Below are positions 1-11,578 of a stretch of 64,000 nt of DNA, piece after piece. A model generated the notes under the pieces. The model did not search any database, had not been told where the DNA came from, and was given only the letters and a program-made list of their open reading frames with translations. The position numbers and the translations under genes are program-made. How positions within the stretch are numbered: the first letter of the stretch is position 1; the number at the start of each line of letters is the position of its first letter. The DNA is from Codonopsis lanceolata (taxonomy: Eukaryota; Streptophyta; Magnoliopsida; Asterales; Campanulaceae): contig CM028383.1 in assembly GCA_013146195.2 (NCBI GenBank), forward strand, positions 15,895,642 to 15,959,641, written 5' to 3'.

Positions 1-1432
1 AACATCCTGAGAATATGAGCATGAGAAGGGAAAACAAGCCCTGAGGTAAACTAAATGAAGTCCGTAAATAGTAGGAAACTATATCTGTATAAAGTGATTG
101 CATGGGCACATGAGAAATTATCAAAATGGTTTACAGCTCTCAACTAGACAACTACCCTTGGTAGGGTTGAGACCTTTATTTTCTTAACCTTTATAATTAA
201 CACAGCCAATCCTTTTATTCTTCCAAGCAATGTTGGGGATGAAGACAAATGTTTCGAAATGCGAGGTAATCCTTATAGGTAGAGTGGATAATGTGGAGAG
301 TTTAGCTTCATTCTTTGGATGCCGATCTTCTAGTCTCCCCACGACTTATCTGGGTATGCCTTTAGGTTCTTCTTTCAAAAATGTTGATGCATGGAATTCG
401 GTTGTAGAAAGAATTGAGAGGAGACTCGCGGGGTGGAAGAGGTTGTACTTGTCAAAGGGTGGAAGGCTAACCTTGATTAAGAGCACTCTTTCTAACCTCC
501 CCACTTATTTCTTATCCTTGTCCATTGCCCCTACCTCAGTGATAAAGAGAATTGAGAAGCTGGAAAGAGATTTCCTTTGGGAAGGAATTAATGAGAAGAG
601 GAAATTTCATTTAGTCGGTTGGGATTAGGAGTCAAAAACCTCAAATTCTTTAATAAGGTGCTACTGGATAAGTGGCTATGGAAGTATTTAGTTGATAAAG
701 AGGCGTTGTGGAGAAGGATAGTGACGAGTAAATATGGTGTGAGCAATACATGTGGTTCCCTTGTGAAGTCCTGTCCCCTCATGGGTCTGGTGTCTGGAAA
801 GGAATCATGAGAGGTTGGGAGGCTTTTAGCAGATTCATCAAGTTTGAGGTTGGTCTGGGAAATCAAGTAAGGTTCTGGAAAGACACTTGGTGTGGGGATA
901 CTTCTTTGCAGATCCTGTTTCCTAGATTATATAACATCACGGTCGAAGAAGCTGAGCAGTTTTTGGGTCTGCTTCACGGATTTAAAAGGCAAGGGTCGAG
1001 AGAAGATAAAGTGGTGTGGGAGGGAGCTAAGCACAGAACCTTCTCTGTTAAATCCTTTTATTCAAAGCTGAATAGTAGAGACAGAATCTCATTCCCATGG
1101 AAAGATATTTGGAAAGCTAAAATCCCTAGCAGGGTGGCTTTTTTGTTTGGGAGGCAGCTAGGGGAGCTATTTTGACGGGGGATAATATGAGATCTCGTGG
1201 TATGATTTATGATTTATGTCAATCGGTGTTATATGTGTAAGACTGATGAGGAGAATGTGAACCACCTGCATTGTTCCATTGTGAGGGAGTTATGGAATTC
1301 CCACTTCCTATGTGCTGGTGTTTCTTGGGCTATGCCCAGGTCTGTTATTGAGATGATTCGAGGATGGTCGCTAGTCAAAAGGAGGAGGAAGAACGTGTAC
1401 TGGGACTTTGCTCCTGCAGCAGTTTGGTGGAC

Positions 1433-2116
1433 TGATGTGATCCTAGGGCCAAGGATTGGCACTCTACAAATGGAGGAGCTCAAGTGTCATGTTTGGGAAG
1501 CTAGAGGACTTTTTGGTCGCAGCAAAAGGCTTGGAATCCAAACAATTCTCAAGAAATCAGCAACTGAAGAATCTGTCCCTTGGAGTTCCTGAAGACCTTT
1601 AGTCTTACCTTTTAATCACACAACCCTTGGAGTCCCTGAAGTTGGACAGTCCTGAAAGTTGGACAATATTCTTGTTTTCTTCTCCGAAGTTGGACCGGCT
1701 TTGAGACTTGATTCATCCCTTAGTAATTGCTGCATTTTAAGCCTATAAAAGGCAGCTCTAAACTCATTGTAGAAAATGACTTGGTTGATATATTAAAGCA
1801 TAAGCTTTGTTTGAGTGTTCTTATACACTTGTGTTTCTCCACAATTGTGTTTGTGAGAGTATTTGGGTTTCTTGGATTAGAAACCACCTTGAACTTATCA
1901 ATCTTCACGAGTCGGAAGATTGTGGTGTTCCATGGTCGTGGGTCTCCGGCAATCATGTCGAAGGTTCTCTACCGCACCCCGAGGTTCCTAGTCAATCGCG
2001 ACTAGCAAGTCGAGGGAGACTCCCTATCCTTTTCATTCTGCGTTCTTTGCCCGTCTACAAGGGTCCGTTAATCTTCGAATCGATCTTGGCTCGAATCCGA
2101 ACCAAGATTCACATCA
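1433..2116 (+). repeat. 5' LTR of the TGGAC element
   Basis: A 684-bp direct repeat paired with 3287-3968. It has TG...CA ends. Base 2116 is the last LTR base, followed by the tRNA-Met primer-binding site. Confidence 0.92.
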
Positions 2117-2376
2117 ATTGGTATCAGAGCCAATCGAAGAGGTAACCCGAATTTGTTCTACTCGTCTTTCTATTTTTCGTTGAATTCTTCTCCGAAATCT
2201 CATAAAATTGAAAAAAAAAACTTATAGAAAAGGAAATCCATTAACTTTCCTTATACAATCATTCCTTCTATTCTTCTTGTCATTAGAAAACAAAAAAAAT
2301 TGTTGCAGCCATTCGATATTTTCATTTTCTTCCTTGTCATCCAATTCTAAAACAGTAATTGAACTACCAAATGGAA

Positions 2377-3286
2377 ATAGATATGCAAGCTGAATTGTTG
2401 AGGGTTTTAAGTGTGCGAGGCAAGGGGAAAACAGAGGTCTTTCAAAATATATGTCGTACTAGATGTCGTGTGCAAGATAAGGTGTTTAGTATGATTATAA
2501 ATAGTGATAGCGGTGTTAATGTTATTAGCACTCTATTGGTTGAAGAATTGGGACTTCCCATTGTTAGACGTAAGCACCCTTATAGCTTGCAATTGCTCGA
2601 ATTGTCATGGTGTGATTAAGGTGGATAAACAAGTGTGTGTAACATTTAGCATTGGGAAGTACGAAGATCATGTTTTGTGTGATGTTATACCAATGCAAGG
2701 TTGGCATCTTTTACTAGGTCATCCATGGAAATATGAAAATCGAGCTATGTATGATGTCGTCACCAACAAAAGTTTCCTTGAAAGAGAGAAAATTGAGCAA
2801 GAAAAAGAAGAGATTGAAAAAGAGAGAATAGAAAAAGAGAGGGAAAAACAAGAGAGAGAAACAAAAGACAGAGAGAGAGAAACAAGAGAGAGAAAGAGAA
2901 GAAAAAGAAAGAGAAGAAAACGAGAGAAAAGAAAAAGAAAGAGAAAAACAAGAAAGAGAATATATTGAAAAAGTGAGAGAAATACAAGAGAGTGTTTTGA
3001 TTGAAAGAGAGAGGAGAAAAAAAGAATTTGAGCGAGGAAGGGTAGAGAGAGAGGAGAATGAAAGAAAGTTAAATGTGGTTCGAGAAGAGTTGAAGATGAT
3101 GCATGCATATGAAGACCCATTTGACTCCGACGCTCCAATTCCAAATTTACATTGGTTCATCAAGCGGCTTATCAACAATCACTTCTTCTCAACTCAATGG
3201 GCGGACTGGATGGACCTCACCTCAAGTGCAGATCATCAGGTTGCACGTATAGATTCGAGGACGAATCATTTTCAAGAAGAAGGGAA
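2377..3286 (+). pseudogene. Aspartic protease remnant plus Glu/Arg/Lys-rich coil
   Basis: The segment 2377-2760 reads as the retropepsin-like domain of plant gypsy elements: a VQDKVFSMII stretch, then LVEELGLP, then GKYEDHVLCDVIPM and LLGHPWKYENRAMYD. A frameshift lies near 2580-2620. The active-site box, normally D-S/T-G, reads N-S-D-S-G here, so the catalytic aspartate appears to be lost. From about 2780 to 3110 the DNA is nearly pure purine and codes an E/K/R repeat predicted to be a charged coiled coil, with a frame change near 2970. The end of the tract runs into the polypurine tract. No other pol domain is present. Confidence 0.75.
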
Positions 3287-3968
3287 TGATGTGATCCTAG
3301 GGCCAAGGATTGGCACTCTACAAATGGAGGAGCTCAAGTGTCATGTTTGGGAAGCTAGAGGACTTTTTGGTCGCAGCAAAAGGCTTGGAATCCAAACAAT
3401 TCTCAAGAAATCAGCAACTGAAGAATCTGTCCCTTGGAGTTCCTGAAAACCTTTAGTCTTACCTTTTAATCACACAACCCTTGGAGTCCCGAAGTTGGAC
3501 AGTCCGAAAGTTGGGCCGATATTCTTGTTTTCTTCTCCGAAGTTGGACCGGCTTTGAGACTTGATTCATCCCTTAGTAATTGTTGCATTTTAAGCCTATA
3601 AAAGGCAGCTCTAAACTCATTGTAGAAAATAACTTGGTTGATATATTAAAGCATAAGCTTTGTTTAAGTGTTCTTATACACTTGTGTTTCTCCACAATTG
3701 TGTTTGTGAGAGTATTTGAGTTTCTTGGATTAGAAACCACCTTGAACTTATCAATCTTCACGAGTCGGAAGATTGTGGCGTTCCGTGGTCGTGGGTCTCT
3801 AGCAATCGTGTCGAAGGTTCTCTACCGCACCCCGAGGTTCCTAGTCAATCGCGACTAGCGGGTCGAGGGAGACTCCCTACCCTTTTCATTATGCGTTCTT
3901 TGTCCGTCTACAAGGGTCCGTTAATCTTGAATCGATCTTGGCTCGAATCTGAACCCGGATTCACATCA
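3287..3968 (+). repeat. 3' LTR of the TGGAC element
   Basis: A 682-bp copy of the 1433-2116 repeat with the same termini. It is followed directly by the TGGAC duplication, after which the LINE frame resumes. Confidence 0.92.
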
Positions 3969-4240
3969 TGGACCATCTGGAAAGAGAGAAACAGGAGGGC
4001 TTTTGAGAATGTCGAATCAGATGTTGATGGTATTAAAAAGAACTTCCTTCTGTCTTTGTGCTCCTGGTGCTACATAGCCGAGTCTAATTCTGAAGAAGAT
4101 CCTTTTGTAGATAGAATGGACAATTCTTTGGTTTAGAATATTTTTGATCTTGTATACCCCCAAGTGTACAAGGACGCGTCACCTCATTTGGCGCTTGTTT
4201 ATAATACTTTACCTTATCAAAAAAATTAACACAGCTAATC

Positions 4241-6193
4241 ACCTTTATGGTTTAATTTGTATAGATCGCAACGTAAGGATGTAAAGGTTTCCTAATCAAG
4301 GTTAAATAACTTCCATAGCAATAATAAAAAGAGAGAAAATTTGGGAATGAAAATTTGTATACACAGCGTACATGTGCTCTTGGTAAGTGTCATGTACTAG
4401 TGATAGTATAGTATCCAGATTGCTCGGAACATCCAGTGGCATAATTTCATGCAAAACTGTGTTCAAGGGTAAAGAGTGTGATATATGCGTGATTATTTCT
4501 TACCACTTTCTGAGGCAATCAAAGCAATACCGCTTCCTTTTGCAGTTGGAGCAGAAGATGATGCTACTCTTACCATTCCGTCTACATTGATGACATGCTA
4601 AAGATATGTGCTGCTTTCCTTTATTGGCTTTGTCCTGAGAGATGTGCTTATCAATACAGAGTGAACCTAGCTTTACATTAAAGTATAGCTTACAGATTCA
4701 GAGTTCAATAAATGAACAATGCAGTCCTTCACCTATTAGTTGTATGTGAGAACTAAAAGGTAATAACCAATTAATCGGGCAATGAAAATGTGAAATAGAA
4801 GTCTCAAAGCTCATTATCAGACCACTTGATACATGTGATTGTGTCAAGCAGAGTATTTTTCTGGATTGAAATTCACAACCAAGGAAAATACAGAATGCTA
4901 AATGAAACATTAAATAATGCAGAGATGAAGTAAAAAAGTCATCAGTTTCAAGTTGGAACTCGCAACCTAGATCATGACAAATTATTTGAGTGCAAAAGGA
5001 AAAAGGATAATTCAAAAAGGCAAGAAAACAAACAGCATAGTTACATACAATGAAAAAGGTCAAACTGACAAAATTACATTTATAACCCTACATTGTTGCT
5101 CTAAAACATTCTAAGATGGGGAAATGCCATAAAACTTACAGGTAACATCGTTGGCGGGCATCCATTCCCTGTGTTCCAAGTTTTGAGGACGAGAAAGTTC
5201 TTCCTTCGCTGGCGAACACTCCTTACACCCTTGCAAGAGCCAACAGTCACCCTCTTGATGCAAGTAAAATATCCCATTTCCTGCAGATGCAGACATCCTT
5301 TCAATAGCTAACCAAATACTCAGTTACATCTTTTGTCATATCCTATCAGAATCACTCGCAAAGTTTATAAGACTTAAATTAGAATATAGGAACATAAATT
5401 CTTTGTGGACGGAAAGAAAAGAAAAAAACAGAGATTACGTTTGATTCATATGAAATGAGGGGGAGTGGGAGAAGGCATAATGAAGTCCATCCTCTAAATT
5501 TTATCATCAACTATGCACCACTGAGTGGTTTCTTAAATTGGAAGCTATGTGTCAATATCCTCCATCGTGATAATGCTTATAAGCCATCCCACCAACAATC
5601 TCAGCCATCTCCATGCTACCATCCAACCTATAGTATCAAGAGTTAGCAAGTCAACTAGTCAATTCATTTCTTCTTGTAAAACGTGACATGTGCCGTTCAC
5701 CAATGGCTTTACTTCAGACATCTCAAAACCTATATTTTTTCTATAGAGCCTGCACCTCATACTACCTCCAATCCAAAATAAGTTTTGGTTTAGAGTAATT
5801 CACACGTGTTAAGGAAGTATGTAATGATGGAATGATTAATTGTTGGGACTTGGAAAAATTAGGAAAATCATGCATATAAAACCTAAAACAACACTTACTT
5901 TGGATCAAAAAAAATTAGTTAAAACTAACACTTATTTTGGATCAGAGCTAGTACTACTTTGCTGGTCTTCATTGAACATTACATTGAAATACTAGAACTC
6001 AATCAAGTGAAATACCCATAAGTTTATCTTGAGCCTGACAATCTGACACCTAGTGATTTGTTCCAAGTAAAATAATCAAATGAAAAGGTAAATGCAAGGA
6101 TCAAAATTAAAAACGAGGAAAGCATCAAAACAGAATGAGATATATATTAATAAATTATACAAAATTACTTCAATAAAGTCTGGAAAATCTCAC
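4241..6193. other. Non-coding stretch between LINE and WRC exon
   Basis: No convincing coding region. If the WRC gene at 6194-6568 (minus strand) is spliced, this is its first intron or beyond. One candidate exon can be seen at 5143-5285 on the minus strand: an acceptor ending CTGCAG and a donor GTAAGT enclose 143 bases open in two frames. I recognise neither translation. The rest is AT-rich and unremarkable. Confidence 0.4.
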
Positions 6194-6568
6194 CAACACT
6201 TTAAACAATGATTTTCGCTCTCGTAATTTCCTTTGACCTTCGTCTCCAGACTCCATTTGTCTACAGTCCGGGAACCGGTTCAACTCATTTTCATCATCAG
6301 ATCCCTCAGCTTTCACCTTTTTCTCTCTCCTCAAATCACCGCACCAGCGCTTACTCGTGCCGCGACGCCGTTTAGCAGACTCCCCGCCGGAATCGGTCGT
6401 GGTACCGTAGTCCTCGCTTTTGTCACTCTCCGTTTTCCGCCATTTCCTCTTCTTCATCTCCTGTAAATAGTGCTTCTCGCAGTACGGTTTGCCTGACGAC
6501 GCAATCTCGCTGCAGCGCCAGCTCCGACCTTTCCACCGACGGCACCGGTGATTCGACGAGACAACCAT
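6194..6568 (-). CDS. Orphan first exon encoding a WRC zinc-binding domain
   Basis: Starting at the ATG at 6568-6566, the translation begins MVVSSNHRCRRWKGRSWRC and contains a WRC motif: C9, C19, C30 and H33 spaced C-X9-C-X10-C-X2-H. A basic tail follows (MKKRKWRK, then AKRRRGTSKRW), typical of nuclear localisation. WRC domains occur in growth-regulating factors and at the N-terminus of plant KDM3/JMJ24-JMJ25-type JmjC proteins. The CEKHYLQ ending resembles the latter. The exon ends in phase 0 at a GTGAGA donor (6193-6188). No RING, JmjC or QLQ domain is visible downstream on this strand within the window. Either the gene continues past position 1 through a LINE-containing intron, or this is a gene fragment. 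The base composition is clearly richer in G+C than the flanks, as expected for a real exon. Confidence 0.6.
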
Positions 6569-8339
6569 CACTACCGCAGCGCCAATCAAATCGATTTAAA
6601 CCGCTGAAAGTCAATCAAACATTTCCATTCGATGGATTTGGAATTGAAATCAACATATTAAAATGATTTTCTTCTATTAATTGTTGATTAGATTTCTGAA
6701 TGATAATTGTTCCTTTAAAAGCTAAATTTATGGTTCTGTTCGTGAGCTTTTGTAGCTTTGTCGCCAAGTTTGGTTTTGATTTTTGGTACGGTTTTATGGA
6801 CGTGAAGCGGGTTAGTTGGATTCACCAGTTGCATGTATGATTGTATGGTTAGGTACAGTTTTAATTCTGAATATTCTTAGCATTTATATTTACTATTGCC
6901 ATTACTTAAACAAATCGTAGACTCGTAGACTCGTAGTAATGCAACACATGCGTAAATAAATTATTTATTTTTTGTACAAGGGAGGGCCAACCCCCGAAAA
7001 AAAAAACCGAATGATTGCATGCAGGTCCTTTTCACAATTATTTAACTCTTCCACACTTCTGGGTTTTTTTTCTCAACTACTAAAATTTATATTGGTGATT
7101 TTTTTTCCTAAAATACGTGCAAAAGAGAATTTACAACTGAAATTTACACGGACGGTGGGGAGGAGAATAGGTAGGTCGGGTGTTAAAGAACACTAATCTT
7201 TTTCATCTTGATTCGATTAATCTATTACTCTAACTTCCCATTTTATTTCATCTTCATCTCTGGATCTTCAATTTCAATAGTGTGTTCTTTTATTTCATCT
7301 GCTTCTTCATCTTCTCTCTTGTTTGCCCAAAGACGCAAAAAAAAAAGTATAAAGTGGTAAGAGAGTGAAGAGTTGAGTAGCGAGGAGGAATGATAATTAT
7401 TACGTATTATTTCTTCATCACTCGAACTTCCCACTCTTTTACTAATTCATATCATGTTGCTTTTGTTGTTGTTTTTCTTCTTCTTTCATTATTTGTGTTT
7501 TTGTGATTCAAAATAGATTTAAAGTATTTGTGTTGTTATGCACGTAAAATGTTCAATGAAATGTCTGAATATAATTTTTTTTCGTTGTTGATCATATTTT
7601 TAAATATGGATACATTAATTTTGAATCACAATGCATCATTTGTGAATTGTGATGCATCGATTTGGATTTCGAGATGTAGGAAAGATGCATACATTTTGAA
7701 TCATTTGTTGATTATGTACTGAAAAGAAGGTAGATAAGGTCTGATAATTTAAATTTTCTGCATCGCATGCAAAATTTGATGCATCGAACTGCAAAATTGA
7801 TGAGGTATTTAAATTAATGTATACGGTGAAAATTAAATTAGGTAATTTTAAACTATTGCATCACGGTGCAAAATTTGATATAGCGCGATGCAAAATTGAA
7901 TTAGGAAAATAATTTGATGCATTGCGGTGCAAAAATTAATGCAATAAAATTAATTGATGCATCGCGGTGCAAATGTTGATGCAGCGCAGTGCATTTGAGT
8001 GAGTGATTCGTAGCGCGCCTCAGACTCATTACGAGTATCGTAGTCTTTTCACCTCCAAAAGTGACTTTTCCGGTCCAAAAAAACATGATTGACTTGAGCG
8101 GTTATAAACTTTTAAAATGAGACCGGCCGAATCTCACATAATAAAAACATAAGTAAAACATGGTTCCTCCAGACCCAGCGAATGGTTGGCCAGACTATTT
8201 TGTATGAACTTAGGGGGATCCACAAGTGTAAGTCCATTTGGCAACAGATAAGGCTAGAGATGGGTGAATATCTTTTTAAAACTTTGAGGGTCATTTTGAA
8301 AAACTTCAAAAGTTGTAGTGGAAAATACAACTTTTATCA
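6569..8339. other. AT-rich intergenic DNA with a GCATCG-type degenerate repeat
   Basis: No gene is supported. The segment 7745-7995 carries at least six imperfect copies of a GATGCATCGCGGTGCAAAA-like word (see the repeat entry). The rest shows only homopolymer runs and short open frames without recognisable content. Confidence 0.5.
7745..7995. repeat. Degenerate GATGCATCGCGGTGCAAA repeat cluster
   Basis: Imperfect, irregularly spaced copies of an approximately 18-bp word containing the palindrome GATGCATC and the half-site CGGTGCAAA occur near 7757, 7780, 7857, 7880, 7915, 7954 and 7978. The spacing is 20-75 bp, so this is not a simple tandem array. Related GATGCATC words appear at about 7630-7690. 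The origin is unknown. It could be the subterminal repeat region of a DNA transposon. Confidence 0.55.
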
Positions 8340-9290
8340 ATCAGTTGATATAGTGTCAGCTAGCTGATGATTTTGAGATACTGACGCTGTCAGCTAGAGG
8401 GAAAAAATAGATCAGCTGGCTAACATGCTTTAATGATTTGAAAAAATCACAAATTATAAGAAAAGAATTGAAAGACAATTTATAAAACAAATAAGTAAAC
8501 AACTTATATAATGAACTGACTGACACTTAGTAGATTAAGACTGCTTAAGTGTCTGAATAGTTTGTAAGAGCTGATGAGTAAAAGACAAAGCAGTTGAAGT
8601 GGTTCACAGTATAAACTGTTACGTCCACTTTGGTCAAACTTGGATATTGAAGTGCACTAATATTATTAATAATCTAAGTGATCATTAATCGATCAGTGTA
8701 CAACAAAGACCGGTGTTTAGGGAGTATGATTGAAAGTCAATCACACTCGTGGGACAATCAAATGATTCCTTTAAAAATATGGAAGAAGTAAGGAATGGTT
8801 AAACAATGATTGTCTGAACACAAACTAGAAGAGAATAAAAGCTATGAGACTATCTAGTTGGTGTTTAAGGTTGGAGCACTTCAAGTAAATGATTGCTTGA
8901 GATAATGGAATAAATGCTTCAGTTATCTTCAAACTGTTGCTTCCAAGGTCTTTATATAGAGTAGCTTGTGATTCAAATCGTTGGAGTCAATATTTGAATT
9001 TGAAATCCAATCAAATTTGATGAGAGAATATTTTTACAAGATCATAGGGATCTTGTACATAGGATATAAGGCATGAGATTTTTATCCTAGCACAAACAAG
9101 GAAAGTATTAGAAATATCATGTTTGATCAAATTGGGAAATGATTGATTTTAAAAGGTTATCTTAGAAGTGTCAGTCGATAGTTATATCAAAAGAAATACT
9201 AGCTGAAAGAACTTGAGATTTTTATAAACTTAGTCTACTTAAATTATCTAACTTAATGGTTTTAAATAAATCAAGCATAATCCAACAACA
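8340..9290 (-). mobile_element. Decayed Sirevirus-type LTR fragment
   Basis: On the minus strand it begins TGTTGTTGG at 9290 and shares an ordered set of blocks with the LTRs at 12733-14003 and 26811-27242: a TTGTACAC(GA)TC block, then GTGCACTT, then GTGGACGTA, a small hairpin and GAACCACTTC (8598-8630). No internal retrotransposon sequence and no matching second LTR are seen. The 3' end, which in the other copies has a CTATTCAACCCC block and GGGACC, is not recognisable here. The lower boundary is therefore approximate. Confidence 0.55.
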
Positions 9291-9852
9291 AGACTTGCCC
9301 AAAACCCAACTTTACTAAAACATTTATTTGCCATTGTGTCCACAAAATAGTTGGCTTCTCAAAAAAAAAAAAAATTTGGACAATTCTACATCTCCATTTT
9401 TTACCCTACATTTCCTTATTTTTTTCAATGACCACAAAACTTTACATCACGAGTGCTATTGTCGTTGTCCGGATAATTTTTCCAGAGTTAGACTCCAAGA
9501 GGACATATATATTTGAGCCGTAGAACTTCAGTTCAGATGAGCCCATTGTTTCCCAAATATTGGCAGCCCATCTTTTCCCCGAAGAGACCAAGCAGATCAC
9601 TCCTTCCAGTTTTCGTAGTCCAAGGAATAATTATCGGGCGGTACACTTTTGTAAAATTGTAACCAATCCACTCCCCTATTTTTCTATTCAACCGGTAAAT
9701 TGCTTTTTCAAAATTTTGTTCCAAAAATGCCCTGAGTTTCATCCTATCTCCTTCAATTTCACCTTCTTTTTTTCTGGCATTCCTCTTCCATGTCCTAAAC
9801 CAGGTAGAATATAACCATAAGTACTAGACATTTTCTTATATTGAGTGGTTTT
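9291..9852. other. Intergenic; nothing recognised
   Basis: Open frames of 60-85 codons exist here on both strands but have no recognisable motif. The only landmark is GTTTT at 9848-9852, the left target duplication of the next element. Confidence 0.5.
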
Positions 9853-10440
9853 TGATGAGCTCAGCCCAAATCCTGGTCACGAGCTGGGCACATGTCCCAC
9901 ACGTGATAGGCACATGGAGGATAGGGACTAGGAAAAGCATCACCCGAGCAAGATACCCGGGGAGAACATTCTACGCATCTCCCGAGCAGGAATCACTCTA
10001 CTGATCTGACTGAGCAGGGAGCAATGCTGCTCGAATAAACCAAATATTCATCCCAAGCCTAACTAGCAGATGACTCTCGAGCCCGAGATTTAAGCCAAGA
10101 CTCTGTCAGTTACGCGGTCAACCCGCATTTGTGGTCACAAAGGCCTATGATTCCTCCATAATAATGACTTAGCCTGGATTTCACTCCCAGAAAGGCTATA
10201 TATACCTTACAATACTTCATTTCAAAGGCACGCTCACTTTTACACACCGAAACTCTGTCATTTTGCTTTCTACAAGCTAAAGACTTACTATCACACCTGA
10301 GGGGTTTCGCGAGGCCCTGCCTTGCATTCCTTCTAAGGTTTTATTCTTTTGATAGGGTTTTCACAAGATCATACCTTCACATAAGCCCAAATATCCTAAA
10401 CACCGCAAGGAACGGCCTAAGACCAAATTGTGTAGCATCA
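9853..10440 (+). repeat. 5' LTR of the GTTTT element
   Basis: A 588-bp direct repeat with 18428-18972. A TATATATACC-type TATA box lies at about 10197-10206, giving a plausible promoter for sense transcription. Confidence 0.88.
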
Positions 10441-10500
10441 GTTTGGTTCCATTGTCGGGAAACGAAGTTTTCATATCATCCTATCAGTAACTCTTTTAAC

Positions 10501-10905
10501 GTGACTAAAAATGGAAAGGGGCATGTTGGAGCAAGTGGGAATGTTGGTGGTGATGTATCTGTGCACCAAGGAGATTGGCCACCAATTAACAACCGTCCTG
10601 AGGGGGTCCCCTAATTCGATCATCCGAGGAATGGGCTTCCCCTAATAGGCAGAGGGGTAACGACCAGATCACAAGCATTAGCTCAACATCCACCACTTGG
10701 TGAAGCTGGCTTCATCCCAGTGAACGATCCACCTCAGTACGATTTGAGAAACCATTTGCAGCAACAGAGGGCTAATTCGGTTGAATTACGTGAACAATTG
10801 AATCAACGTCGAGAAGTTGCTCGGCTTAATCAGGTGGCAGAGCCTGCCCCACTGAATGAACAAGCACATGTTCTGATTCTTCGTAATCAGGCTCAATACC
10901 CTTAG
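10501..10905 (+). pseudogene. Short gag-like leader frame
   Basis: Downstream of the primer-binding site, 10720-10905 is open for 61 codons. It is glutamine- and arginine-rich (NHLQQQRANSVELREQLNQR), which resembles the charged N-terminal part of plant gypsy Gag proteins. It stops at a TAG at 10903 and no capsid or zinc-knuckle region follows. The assignment rests on position and composition only. Confidence 0.35.
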
Positions 10906-11578
10906 CCATCGATCAAGCACCAGCTCGAAACCGAGCAGAAAGTGGTGGCAACCACTTTTTCTTTTATATTATTTTGAAGGATTTTAATGAAAAGTTTCTT
11001 AAAATTTATTTGTCAAAATTGTTGATCTATAAAAATTACTTTGTTATTTGACAAGTTTTGCTCGCACGATGATTAAGCTCGGTCATTGCCCAATAAAAGG
11101 ATAAACATTCTTGAACAAATATAAACACAACTTTGCCCGAAAAATCGAGCAAAGTGGGGACCTGCCCGATTTGTATTTTAGGTTTGAACGCCTCGACATG
11201 AGAAGGGGACAACCCACTGCCCGGTATTACTTGATGGCTTTGTTCGCTTAGGGAACAAAGGGAGAAAAGTCTCTATTCAAGTTAATATTCTGCCTGAATA
11301 ATAAGCTATTAACAGTTTGATAAACCAAGGGTCATGCCCAGTTAAAGCGGCCAAACAATTCTGCCCGATAAATTGAGTAGCTGGCAATTATTTGGATGCC
11401 TGCCAAATTAGCAGAAGAGGCCTAACCCGACGATACTTTTTCTTTTACAAGTCATGACATCAGAAATAGGCAATCAAGAAACAGACAATCAAACGAGTGT
11501 GGAAGAGCAATTGTTTTTCATTCATTACAATGTGAACAATTACATTCATGGAAAAATAGAAGAAACTATTACAAGACA

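Larger units (their letters stand above)
1433..3968 (+). mobile_element. Non-autonomous LTR retrotransposon (gypsy-derived), TSD TGGAC
   Basis: A complete 2.5-kb element. The LTRs (1433-2116 and 3287-3968) begin TGATGTGA and end TCACATCA, a perfect 8-bp inverted terminal repeat. It is flanked by the 5-bp duplication TGGAC at 1428-1432 and 3969-3973. A primer-binding site complementary to initiator tRNA-Met (TGGTATCAGAGC) begins 2 bases after the left LTR. A purine-rich tract (AAGAAGAAGGGAA) abuts the right LTR. The interior holds only a protease remnant and a charged repeat tract, with no reverse transcriptase, RNase H or integrase. It must have been mobilised in trans. The two LTRs differ only at scattered positions, so the insertion is fairly young. 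Confidence 0.93.
230..4136 (+). pseudogene. LINE reverse transcriptase C-terminal region, broken
   Basis: Translations at 230-628, 619-1175, 1209-1432 and 3969-4136 give, in order, the end of the RT domain (TTYLGMPLGS, then GWKRLYLSKGGRLTLIKS), the downstream linker (LGVKNLKFFNKVLLDKWLWK), the zinc-binding zf-RVT region (WKAKIPSRVAFL) and the C-terminal tail (IWKERNRRAFEN). These are familiar stretches of plant LINE ORF2. The RT catalytic core (the YADD-type box) lies upstream and is missing because of the 5' truncation. The frame changes near 620 and 1175, and short gaps suggest small deletions. The reading frame also stops at the LTR insertion and resumes right after it: tryptophan-threonine at 1427-1432 continues into the IWKERN block at 3974. 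It is a dead copy. Confidence 0.88.
212..4223 (+). mobile_element. 5'-truncated LINE (L1-like), split by an LTR element
   Basis: A plant L1-type non-LTR retrotransposon that keeps only the 3' part of its reverse-transcriptase ORF. It is bounded by a 17-bp target-site duplication, AATTAACACAGCCAATC at 195-211 and AATTAACACAGCTAATC at 4224-4240, with one mismatch. The 3' side ends in a short A run at about 4218-4225. Loss of the 5' end, a long variable TSD and an A tail are the standard marks of target-primed reverse transcription. The body is interrupted at 1433-3968 by a younger LTR element. The ends are well supported. The lineage within L1 is not resolved. Confidence 0.9.

Noticed and set aside
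1727..2145. Overlapping open frames of about 100 codons repeated at 3580-3858
   Set aside because: They lie inside the two LTR copies and show no protein motif.
2714..3178. Long minus-strand frames rich in Phe, Leu and Ser
   Set aside because: They are the complement of the plus-strand GAGAGAAA purine repeat. Composition alone keeps them open and no domain is present.
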